From Candidatus Ryanbacteria bacterium (GTDB taxonomy: Bacteria; Patescibacteriota; Minisyncoccia; Ryanbacterales; GWA2-47-10b), in contig CALRCC010000037.1 of assembly GCA_943354465.1 (NCBI GenBank), positions 1-5,352 of the forward strand: DNA of 5,352 bases. The letters run 5' to 3'. Shown piece after piece: positions 1 to 5,352 of the stretch. Position 1 is the stretch's first letter. Each line of letters opens with the position of its first letter. Both the position numbers and the translations under genes were made by a program. The notes below the pieces were generated by a model. It was not told the DNA's origin, made no database searches, and worked only from the letters and a program-made list of their open reading frames with translations.

Positions 1-399
1 GGTGAGATGGTCAATCCATGCATCCAAACTCTTTCTTTGCTTCTTTTGTACGCTTGCGATTTCCTGTTGCTTGTCTTCCGGTCTGAAGGTAATTTCTACC
101 ATACCTCTCTTCTCGGCTACTTCTTTCTGATATTCAAAATACGACTCTGGAAAGTTTTCCTCTTTTACAATGACATTAGGGTACAGGAACTTCTCTTTGA
201 ATATATCCGTGCGCCGTGCTCGCTTCTCGTCATCCGGGTGTAGAAAAATCTCTTCAAGCCGTTTAATATATGCTTCTATTCGCTTTGAGCGATCTTGAAC
301 AATGCCCTTCTCGCCGGATCGGACTTCCTCCCTTTCCGCGGCTTTCTTTGCCTCGGGCTTGTCATGGGTTTTGTATTGTTCCAAAAAGTTTTTTTCCAT
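1..399 (-). CDS. Charged helical protein of unknown function, 3' end cut by window edge
   Basis: The minus strand reads open from an ATG at 399 to base 1 (133 codons, no stop), so the N-terminus is complete and the C-terminus lies outside the window. An in-frame stop at 411-409 leaves this ATG as the only upstream start. The protein begins MEKNFLEQYKTHDKPEAKK and is rich in Lys, Glu and Arg. A likely amphipathic helix lies around residues 37-52 (SKRIEAYIKRLEEIF), followed by a more ordered part with FLYPNVIV, the aromatic segment FPESYFEYQKE and VEITFRPED. There is no signal peptide or membrane segment, so it is probably cytoplasmic. It starts 27 bases after the mltG stop and may be read from the mltG transcript, from its own promoter-like site, or both. 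I do not recognise a family. It could be a lineage-specific conserved protein. The reading frame is well supported; the function is unknown. Confidence 0.8.
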   Translation of the reverse strand, partial: MEKNFLEQYKTHDKPEAKKAAEREEVRSGEKGIVQDRSKRIEAYIKRLEEIFLHPDDEKRARRTDIFKEKFLYPNVIVKEENFPESYFEYQKEVAEKRGMVEITFRPEDKQQEIASVQKKQRKSLDAWIDHLT

Positions 400-405
400 A
401 TCCTT

Positions 406-414
406 ACTTTAGCA
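406..414 (-). promoter_or_regulatory. Candidate extended -10 element, leaderless start at 399
   Basis: Minus-strand TGCTAAAGT (extended -10 form TGn-TAnnnT) ends six bases before the ATG at 399, so transcription would begin at or within a base of the start codon. The -35 position (TTTATT, 434-429) matches the consensus only weakly. The AAGGA between the element and the ATG is only one base from the start codon, too close for a normal Shine-Dalgarno site. The same layout occurs before the gene starting at 5180. The site overlaps no coding sequence, because mltG ends at 427. Confidence 0.4.
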
Positions 415-426
415 AAAATTTGTTTT

Positions 427-1365
427 TTAATAAATGTAGAGTACTTTGTTTTTCTTGTGTTCTTCAAAGGTGCGTGCATAGTGTGTTGTGCCGTCTTTGC
501 CTGAAAGATAAAAAAAGTATGGAGACACTGTTGGATGAATTGCTGCCTTTATAGATTCAATGCCTGGATTTGAAATCGGTGTTGGTGGCAACCCCTTGTG
601 TTCATAGGTATTGTATGGTGACGCGCTTTCTAGATCTTTTTTATCAAGCTCATGACTTGCCTTTCCAGTCACATAAAAAAGCGTAGCATCAACTTGCAAA
701 TGCATTCCTTGTGCAAGGCGCTTCCACAAGATACCTGATACGAGCGCCTTATCACGCGGTGTGCGTACCTCGCGCTCAATAATTGATGCCATTATAATTA
801 TCTCGCGCTCTGCATGACCACTCACTTTGATATCGGCTTCAAATGGTTTTATTTTTTCTTGAAATTCTTTTTGCATTACGCCAATCACCTCTTCCGCTGA
901 CGCTGACTCAAAGAAACGATAGGTATCTGGAAACAAAAACCCTTCGGAAGATTTTGCCACAGACTCAAAACGCAGACCAGATGGCATACCTGCGGATGAC
1001 AATACTTCTGCGATGTCTTTGATAGTCGACCCTTCTGTAATCAATACTGCGCGCTCATTCTTTTGTGTGAGTAAAGTGCCGAGTATGGTAAATGTAGATT
1101 TTGATCCTGTAAATTCAAACGATCCTGCGCCCAAGCGATGTTGCTTGCCAGACAAGTATGCGGCCCATACAAAAAAAATGCGTGAACGGATAACGCCGGA
1201 TTTCTTGAGCTGTGCTCCTATTTGCTCTGCATTCATACCGCGATCAATGTTCACCACATGAGAGCTTGGTGACGGTGGAAATATGATACCGAGCCCCCAC
1301 CCTACAACTAAAAAAAGCGCCAAAAGCGCCCCTCCGACTATCTGTATAGTCCGCGACCCATTCAT
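427..1365 (-). CDS. mltG: Endolytic murein transglycosylase MltG (YceG-like)
   Basis: MltG is an inner-membrane lytic transglycosylase that cleaves nascent glycan strands and is thought to set glycan length. This 312-residue copy has a short N-terminus, one membrane helix at about residues 7-29 (IQIVGGALLALFLVVGWGLG) and an extracytoplasmic remainder. A LysM-like region (about 36-110) precedes the catalytic YceG domain. Family motifs are intact: EGFLFPDTYRF (141-151), ASIIEREV (193-200) with the expected catalytic Glu197, LQVDATLFY (223-231) and SPYNTY then GLPPTPISNPG (249-268). Length is close to usual (E. coli about 340). I start at the ATG at 1365, not the upstream in-frame TTG at 1380. 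The ATG shares a base with the stop of the ATP-grasp gene (TAATG) and has GGGGAA seven bases upstream. The layout implies translational coupling to that gene. Identity is very secure. Confidence 0.96.
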   Translation of the reverse strand: MNGSRTIQIVGGALLALFLVVGWGLGIIFPPSPSSHVVNIDRGMNAEQIGAQLKKSGVIRSRIFFVWAAYLSGKQHRLGAGSFEFTGSKSTFTILGTLLTQKNERAVLITEGSTIKDIAEVLSSAGMPSGLRFESVAKSSEGFLFPDTYRFFESASAEEVIGVMQKEFQEKIKPFEADIKVSGHAEREIIIMASIIEREVRTPRDKALVSGILWKRLAQGMHLQVDATLFYVTGKASHELDKKDLESASPYNTYEHKGLPPTPISNPGIESIKAAIHPTVSPYFFYLSGKDGTTHYARTFEEHKKNKVLYIY

Positions 1366-2723
1366 TACAAGATTCCCCAAGTATGCAGTTGGTCAGATTC
1401 GTGATACCACTTCACACCGATGTCAGTGCGATAAAACATATTTTGTAGGCGCACATTTTTGATACGCCTATAAGTCTGAACGCGCGCCTCTTCTACAGTA
1501 TTGCTTGATCCTGTCACGACAAGTGCGTATCCAGAGTCGCCTGCCAAATGCCAATCTCCATCAACTAATTTCACATCACCCAAATGTACGCCTTCAAGAT
1601 TTGGTTTTTTAAAAAGTATAGAAATATCTTTATAGATAGCGGCTTCGCGCTTGTCGTCATAGGGGAATGGAGGCACGGCGATAATAACTCCGAGCTGAAA
1701 TCCTTTTTTTGTCTTAATATCGTACTGCTCACCCTTTGCCATCATATAAAGAAGCTCGCCGATAGGACTTGTGATCCCCTCCATCTGGATACTAATGGTC
1801 GGATATCCAAATCGGCATGTAAATTCAAGAGGGAAAATACCACGCGCGTTGGCGATGCAATTGATATCCACGTAGCCACAATGACCACTCTCACGCAGCT
1901 TATCGCGCATCTTTTCAAGTGTTACGCGAAATGCGTTGTTTGGAGCTGACCAAAACATCAATGTACCCATCTCGCCAGTATATGGACCTATGTCACCCGG
2001 AAACAATTTTTTATGCTCAAAGTTTACATTGATGGGGTAGAGAAAGTCGTTGCCATTGAAAAACGCACCGACCGCTATCTCAACACCTTCAGCAACTTTT
2101 TGCAGTTGAAAACGCCTTATGCGCTTGCCCCAAGTTTTTTTATTATGTTCAAGGACTTCAATGATATCTTTGCCATCTTCTTCGTGGCCGATAAACAAAA
2201 TACCTTTTTGATCAGATGGTACGCTACCTGACGGCTTAAACACATATCTGCCGGGGGTTTGCTTGATGTGTTCGATAGCCACATCAAACTCGGTAAAGTC
2301 CCAGTGCGGAAGAATATTCATACCTACAGACTTCATCTCATTTTGGCCGAACTCGCGGTCTTCCTCCAACATATCTGTATATGCACTACTGCCAATCACA
2401 AGTTTACCTTCTCGGCGCAATGTATCAGCCATTTTGCCAAAACCGGTATCATCAAAAATAATAACATCAGCCCAATCTTTGTAGACCTTCCAATCATCTA
2501 CCTTTTCTAGAAATCCGTCATAGACATCACGATCATCTTGACGATCAATATAGCATTTGACCTCGTTGCCCTCTTTGGCTACTTGCCACGCCAAATCTCC
2601 TGACAAGCTTTCCCACGAGATAAAAAGAAATTTTCTGGAAATTTTTTCATTAGCGCCATTTCCGTTGCCGTGTCCATTTCCATTTCCATTTCCATTTCCA
2701 TTTCCATTTATTTTAGCATCCAT
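1365..2723 (-). CDS. Divergent PurD-like ATP-grasp ligase with Asn-Gly repeat tail
   Basis: The 452-residue protein aligns by eye with phosphoribosylamine-glycine ligase (PurD, GARS), which joins glycine to phosphoribosylamine in purine synthesis using ATP. Visible landmarks are FKPSGS (162-167, the likely ATP-binding Lys163), QKVAEGVEIAVGAFF (208-222), GPYTGEMG (246-253; PurD has GPNTGGMG), LEFTCRFGYP (299-308; PurD has EFNCRFGDPE) and FYRTDIG (430-436; PurD FCRKDIG). Differences matter: the PurD N-terminal GNGGREHA nucleotide loop is replaced by SWESLSGDLAWQVAKEG (36-52), the Mg-site Asn by Thr302, and DPE by YPT. Residues 6-23 form an (Asn-Gly)9 tail with one His, probably a flexible linker. 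Automated annotation would probably say purD, but no other purine gene is nearby and the gene is coupled to mltG. I therefore call only ATP-grasp carboxylate-amine ligase, GARS-like, with the substrate unknown. It is predicted to be cytoplasmic. Confidence 0.85.
   Translation of the reverse strand: MDAKINGNGNGNGNGNGHGNGNGANEKISRKFLFISWESLSGDLAWQVAKEGNEVKCYIDRQDDRDVYDGFLEKVDDWKVYKDWADVIIFDDTGFGKMADTLRREGKLVIGSSAYTDMLEEDREFGQNEMKSVGMNILPHWDFTEFDVAIEHIKQTPGRYVFKPSGSVPSDQKGILFIGHEEDGKDIIEVLEHNKKTWGKRIRRFQLQKVAEGVEIAVGAFFNGNDFLYPINVNFEHKKLFPGDIGPYTGEMGTLMFWSAPNNAFRVTLEKMRDKLRESGHCGYVDINCIANARGIFPLEFTCRFGYPTISIQMEGITSPIGELLYMMAKGEQYDIKTKKGFQLGVIIAVPPFPYDDKREAAIYKDISILFKKPNLEGVHLGDVKLVDGDWHLAGDSGYALVVTGSSNTVEEARVQTYRRIKNVRLQNMFYRTDIGVKWYHESDQLHTWGIL
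1373..1378 (-). promoter_or_regulatory. Shine-Dalgarno-like site for mltG
   Basis: Minus-strand GGGGAA lies seven bases before the ATG at 1365, inside the end of the ATP-grasp gene. It favours that ATG over the TTG at 1380, which would lie upstream of this site. The match to GGAGG is partial, and ribosomes finishing the upstream gene could also restart at the TAATG overlap without it. Confidence 0.45.
2655..2708 (-). repeat. In-frame hexanucleotide repeat coding (Asn-Gly)9
   Basis: Six perfect head-to-tail copies of AATGGA (2708-2673, 36 bases) are followed by three degenerate copies (2672-2655: CACGGC, AACGGA, AATGGC). They encode residues 6-23 of the ATP-grasp protein. The unit is two codons long, so gain or loss of copies changes tail length without shifting frame. 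The perfect copies suggest recent slippage growth from a codon-diverse ancestor. Confidence 0.95.
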
Positions 2724-2732
2724 TATATTTTT

Positions 2733-2760
2733 ATTGTAGAAGATACGAAAAAAATGTAAA
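2733..2760 (-). promoter_or_regulatory. Sigma70-type promoter before the ATP-grasp/mltG unit
   Basis: Minus-strand TTTACA (2760-2755) and TACAAT (2738-2733) are separated by 16 bases, a good match to TTGACA/TATAAT. The spacer holds a run of seven T. Only nine bases (AAAAATATA) lie between the -10 and the ATG at 2723, and no Shine-Dalgarno sequence is present. The transcript would then have a leader of about 0-3 bases. This separates the ATP-grasp/mltG genes from the methyltransferase, whose stop is 54 bases upstream. Confidence 0.6.
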
Positions 2761-2777
2761 GCGTTTTTGGTGCGTAA

Positions 2778-3377
2778 TTATTTTCTTGTGCGAAAAACTA
2801 ATATATCACTACCAGATCCTGCATTAAATTTATCTATAAAACGCGCACCGGCATCTTTAAAAATATTCTGATACTCTTTTTGTGTAAAAGCAGTGATGCG
2901 CAATGGATCTGGATTAAGTTTTTGTGATGCTTGAAACGAATGCTTGTACGGATTTGCAAAAAAAATATAACCGCGCGAAGCACGAGCTAGTATTTTCGCT
3001 GCTTTTTTATTTTCTGTAGGAGTTAAATACTCAAACACATCAAAACATATGACGGCATCGTACTTGCGCGAAGACAATGGCACATCAAAAAGACTGCCTT
3101 TAGTAATATGTTTCTTGATTGAAGGCAAAGCTCGAGATAGTGCGTGGCTTGAAAACTCAACGCCTTCTACACGAGCTCCATTGGCTCTCTGTAGCTCATC
3201 TATCAGATATCCCTCGGCACAGCCAATATCAAGTATGCGCGGATTTTTATGATTTTTTAAGAAAGATAAAATCTTGCGCGCCATCGGACGCGTCCAGCTT
3301 AAAACATCATCTTTATACGCGTCATAACTGCCTGAAGAGAAATATTTGCTGTCAAACTGTTTTGCTGGAATTGCCAT
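2778..3377 (-). CDS. Class I SAM-dependent methyltransferase
   Basis: This 199-residue protein is a single Rossmann-fold methyltransferase of the Methyltransf_11/23 type. Motif I is RILDIGCAEG (47-56), the Gly-rich S-adenosylmethionine loop. The acidic residue ending strand 2 is Glu74 in VEGVEFS. The strand 4 motif is YDAVICFDVFEYL (105-117), where many relatives have EHL instead of EYL. GYIFFANPYKHSF fits the strand 5 region. The N-terminal FDSKYFSSGSYDAY segment resembles the lid often seen before motif I in small-molecule and lipid or sugar methyltransferases, but the methyl acceptor cannot be read from sequence. The ATG at 3377 lies 12 bases after the stop of the metallopeptidase-like gene with no clear Shine-Dalgarno site, so it is probably co-transcribed with it. 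Length is typical for the family. It is predicted to be cytoplasmic. Confidence 0.9.
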   Translation of the reverse strand: MAIPAKQFDSKYFSSGSYDAYKDDVLSWTRPMARKILSFLKNHKNPRILDIGCAEGYLIDELQRANGARVEGVEFSSHALSRALPSIKKHITKGSLFDVPLSSRKYDAVICFDVFEYLTPTENKKAAKILARASRGYIFFANPYKHSFQASQKLNPDPLRITAFTQKEYQNIFKDAGARFIDKFNAGSGSDILVFRTRK

Positions 3378-3389
3378 GCCAAACCACTA

Positions 3390-5180
3390 CTACCCACGAC
3401 GAGCAAGATGCTCTCCAATATCTTTAAGCATCGGCGCATCGCTAGGAGCATTAAGGCGAGCCGCGATGTCTTTTGCTTCTTTAAGATCTGATTCGGCGCT
3501 CGCGTACATCTGGAGTAACTCGCGTCCTAGTGGCATCATGTATACCCCCCAATCTTCGCGAAGTTTAAACTCATCAATAGAGACGGCATCGCCGGTCTTT
3601 ATGAAAACATTCTTTTCCACAAGAACACCGAGACGCGCTGACGCTCCTAACCAATATGTATAATCCTCACCGTCTGGATTCCCGTCATAGTAATTAACCA
3701 AGTCATCACCCAACATAGCGAGGTTCAAGGCTTCTTGGGCTCGATCGCCAAAACGCTGCTGAGCTTCTTTTTGCATGACTTTGGTAAAAACAATGCGCGC
3801 GAGCGTATCTGATTTTGATTCGGCGAATGTATCATTGAGATCACCGAGGCGTTTTGCTGATTTGCTTTCATCAGAATAAATCCTATGAACAAACTCATGA
3901 AAAAATGACAACATATTCATCAAATCACCAAACGATCGGTTCTCAACCACATCATGCAACTCTGCTGGTACCAACTTTTTAATTTTTTCCATCGCCGGCT
4001 TGGTATATTCACGCCATTGAGCATTTTCGATCAACAAGTTCCAGTTACGATCCTCTCCATCTTGGGCAACGCCACGAAACTTCATATTGATACCAAGCGC
4101 AGCAAGATCGTTGCCCACGATAGCGCGACTTTCCGCGATAACAGCAAGATCCTCTTTTTTGATAAGATCGGGAAAGGATTCACCGAGAGCTTCAGAAAAA
4201 TCACCACGGAGACCCTCTACGGTTGTGGAAATACCGCGCTCACGAGCCGTTTGCCACACAATGCGTATTTCAGGATCAAAACCAAGATTCTTTACCTCAA
4301 CATCATCACCGAGCATAGAGCCACTCTGTGGCATGAGTATCAAAGGAAACTCCGGATGGGCTTTATAAAAATCGAGAAACGAATCATACGCTTCTTTTAT
4401 AAGACGATCTCGGTATACAGCGGAATATGCCTCGCCTTCCCTATTAAACGGACGATAAGCGCCCTGAAGCGTATCGAGGTATCCCAAAAATTCTTCTCCC
4501 GTATCTCCGAAATTTTTGAGCCACGCTGATTGAGCAAAACGAGTCTTCATGTCTTTAAGTGCACTATTCATGCGCGTATGTTCGCGTACCGCGTCTATAG
4601 GTCGGTTCTCTCTGCCTTCACCGCCAAGCGCTCGAGCCCAGAGGCGTACATATTCCGCGTTGGATGCCGTCAATCTTGGTATCGCGTCCGCGATAATATC
4701 ACGCACATCAGTATCCATACCAAAGCGCTCCAAGTCTTCAGGCGCGAGACCTTTGAGTGCCTCACTCATCGTCGCGGCACACGCGCGCTCGGATACCAGA
4801 CTAAGCCCCAAAGCAGTCTTGGTCATAGCTGCGTCTTTAAGATCAATGCTCGAATAGTTGCGCCCAGTCACCGCATCTACAAATTTTTCTTCAGAACCAT
4901 CCCACGCCGTATCTTTTAAAACCTCGGGAATGTATGCAGCGGTACGATCATATACCTCATCTTGCACGCCTCGCACAAGTTCATTGACGGTCTCTGGGTG
5001 GTCAGCCAAAGGGATATCTTTTCTCAGTTTTAGGTAATATTCACGCGCAAATTGAAAAACTGGATTCCACGCGCGTAACGACTCTTCTTCGGTCTCCCCT
5101 TCAAATACCTTTGGCCGCTCGGTGACCGCGGGAGGGTGCTCGTGGGATTCGTCTGGCATGTAGGGCGCTGACTCTTTCAT
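3390..5180 (-). CDS. Putative zinc metallopeptidase of unrecognised family (HEXXH...ExKxD)
   Basis: The 596-residue protein matches no whole-length family I recognise. The clearest signal is HEFVH at residues 428-432 (SFFHEFVHRIYSDE) in a helical setting. It is followed by FAESKSDTLA, with Glu454 22 residues after His432 and Asp458 four residues later. In gluzincin peptidases the two His and a downstream Glu bind zinc and the Glu of HEXXH (here Glu429) is catalytic. The E-x-K-x-D form recalls the second zinc motif of M49 dipeptidyl peptidase III relatives (EECRAE or EEAKAD), though M49 has HEXXXH. Residues 1-30 are Pro/Glu-rich and probably disordered. There is no signal peptide or membrane helix, so it is likely cytoplasmic. 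I start at the ATG at 5180. The GTG at 5198 would lie upstream of a -10 element that predicts transcription beginning at 5180. A methyltransferase follows after 12 bases. The coding call is strong; peptidase activity is inferred. Confidence 0.85.
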   Translation of the reverse strand: MKESAPYMPDESHEHPPAVTERPKVFEGETEEESLRAWNPVFQFAREYYLKLRKDIPLADHPETVNELVRGVQDEVYDRTAAYIPEVLKDTAWDGSEEKFVDAVTGRNYSSIDLKDAAMTKTALGLSLVSERACAATMSEALKGLAPEDLERFGMDTDVRDIIADAIPRLTASNAEYVRLWARALGGEGRENRPIDAVREHTRMNSALKDMKTRFAQSAWLKNFGDTGEEFLGYLDTLQGAYRPFNREGEAYSAVYRDRLIKEAYDSFLDFYKAHPEFPLILMPQSGSMLGDDVEVKNLGFDPEIRIVWQTARERGISTTVEGLRGDFSEALGESFPDLIKKEDLAVIAESRAIVGNDLAALGINMKFRGVAQDGEDRNWNLLIENAQWREYTKPAMEKIKKLVPAELHDVVENRSFGDLMNMLSFFHEFVHRIYSDESKSAKRLGDLNDTFAESKSDTLARIVFTKVMQKEAQQRFGDRAQEALNLAMLGDDLVNYYDGNPDGEDYTYWLGASARLGVLVEKNVFIKTGDAVSIDEFKLREDWGVYMMPLGRELLQMYASAESDLKEAKDIAARLNAPSDAPMLKDIGEHLARRG

Positions 5181-5186
5181 GAGGAA

Positions 5187-5195
5187 ACTATAGCA
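5187..5195 (-). promoter_or_regulatory. Extended -10 promoter element, leaderless start at 5180
   Basis: Minus-strand TGCTATAGT (TGn-TATAAT type) ends six bases before the ATG at 5180, placing transcription start on the A of the start codon. No Shine-Dalgarno sequence is present (the bases before the ATG are TTCCTC). No good -35 lies 16-18 bases upstream, which an extended -10 can tolerate. The best TTGCCG is 22 bases away, inside an inverted repeat. Confidence 0.55.
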
Positions 5196-5204
5196 CACAT
5201 CTCT

Positions 5205-5220
5205 TTGCCGATGACGGCAA
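5205..5220. promoter_or_regulatory. Inverted repeat over the -35 region, possible operator
   Basis: TTGCCG-ATGA-CGGCAA on the plus strand is a perfect 6-bp inverted repeat with a four-base centre. It lies 25-40 bases upstream of the predicted transcription start at 5180, where a repressor would block polymerase. No T-run follows on either strand, so a rho-independent terminator is unlikely. Function is inferred from position only. Confidence 0.35.
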
Positions 5221-5227
5221 TCACAGT

Positions 5228-5246
5228 AATACCAAATGCTGGTATT
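5228..5246. repeat. Inverted repeat AATACC/GGTATT upstream of the promoter
   Basis: AATACC (5228-5233) and GGTATT (5241-5246) are exact reverse complements around a seven-base centre. It lies 48-66 bases upstream of the predicted start at 5180 and next to a second inverted repeat. It could be an upstream regulator site or a chance AT-rich palindrome. Confidence 0.3.
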
Positions 5247-5352
5247 TTACATGCTCTACCTTCACTGCGTATGCACGCGCGGATAGCGGAAAGCGAAGGC
5301 TTGCCTGTAAGTTTTTGCGCTGGCTTGCTTCTAACTGCAAAAATCTGATAAA

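Larger units (their letters stand above)
5199..5352. other. Right-edge segment with several open frames, no gene assigned
   Basis: Three frames remain open here. On the minus strand one enters from the edge and ends TGA at 5223-5221 (43 residues, ending VKYQHLVLL). Another enters and ends TGA at 5179-5177 (ending KEMCAIVSS), giving an ATGA overlap with the start at 5180. On the plus strand an ATG at 5211 runs to TGA at 5348 (45 residues). All are short, poor in Asp and Glu compared with the real genes here, and none is recognisable. The second minus frame has the most gene-like codons and the suggestive overlap, so an upstream gene ending there is possible. If it is real, the promoter before 5180 lies inside it. 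GGCTTGC occurs twice (5298-5304, 5322-5328), and TTTTTGC/GCAAAAA (5312-5318, 5337-5343) form an inverted pair, hinting at a noncoding repeat instead. Confidence 0.3.

Noticed and set aside
401..405. AAGGA as Shine-Dalgarno for the gene starting at 399
   Set aside because: Only one base separates it from the ATG, too short for ribosome positioning, and the next in-frame TTG is too far away.
276..479. 67-codon minus frame crossing the end of mltG
   Set aside because: It overlaps both mltG and the longer edge-truncated frame starting at 399, which has better composition and a sensible start.
270..554. Plus-strand 94-codon frame rich in Cys and Phe
   Set aside because: It is antisense to the end of mltG and the start of the 399 gene, with no support of its own.
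2722..2727. TATAAT overlapping the ATP-grasp start codon as the -10 element
   Set aside because: It would place transcription start inside the gene; TACAAT at 2738-2733 has a better -35 and position.
2557..2739. Plus-strand frame with a Phe-Pro repeat
   Set aside because: It is the antisense reading of the AATGGA repeat and of the ATP-grasp N-terminus.
2724..2777. Rho-independent terminator after the methyltransferase
   Set aside because: There is a T-run, but ACGC...ACGC before it is a direct and not an inverted repeat, so no stem forms.
3954..4529. 191-codon open frame on the plus strand inside the metallopeptidase-like gene
   Set aside because: It is fully antisense to a gene with clear motifs, has no recognisable features, and its composition looks like a shadow translation.
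5181..5198. GTG at 5198 as start of the metallopeptidase-like gene
   Set aside because: The extra six codons contain the -10 element TATAGT; the ATG at 5180 fits the predicted transcription start.
1..5352. CRISPR array, tRNA, rRNA or insertion sequence
   Set aside because: No spaced direct repeats, cloverleaf or transposase motif was seen; the only tandem repeat is the coding hexamer.

Overview
The window carries five genes, all on the minus strand, so gene order runs from the right edge to the left. The right-most 150 bases hold no confident gene. Compact genes, very short 5' ends, a short-form MltG and several proteins without a clear family point to an uncultured small-genome bacterium, most likely of the Patescibacteria/CPR (Parcubacteria-like). 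That placement is inference. The standard code fits, because no internal TGA needs to be read through.

Right part (5180 to 2778): a 596-residue protein with an HEFVH zinc-protease motif and a downstream E-x-K-x-D, which I read as an undescribed gluzincin-like metallopeptidase. After 12 bases follows a class I SAM-dependent methyltransferase. The two probably share a transcript starting at a promoter just before 5180.

Left part (2723 to 1): a PurD-related ATP-grasp ligase with an N-terminal Asn-Gly repeat tail, then mltG, the endolytic murein transglycosylase, joined by a TAATG stop/start overlap. After 27 more bases comes a charged, helical protein that runs off the left edge. A good -35/-10 pair sits directly before the ATP-grasp gene, so this is a second transcription unit.

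How they work together: MltG acts on nascent peptidoglycan strands at the membrane. The ATP-grasp protein is translationally linked to it but is not in a purine cluster and departs from PurD at key places, so its substrate is open. The most interesting points are the unfamiliar metallopeptidase, the divergent ATP-grasp protein with its in-frame hexanucleotide microsatellite, and a repeated promoter layout (TGCTAWAGT, six bases, ATG) that predicts leaderless mRNAs.
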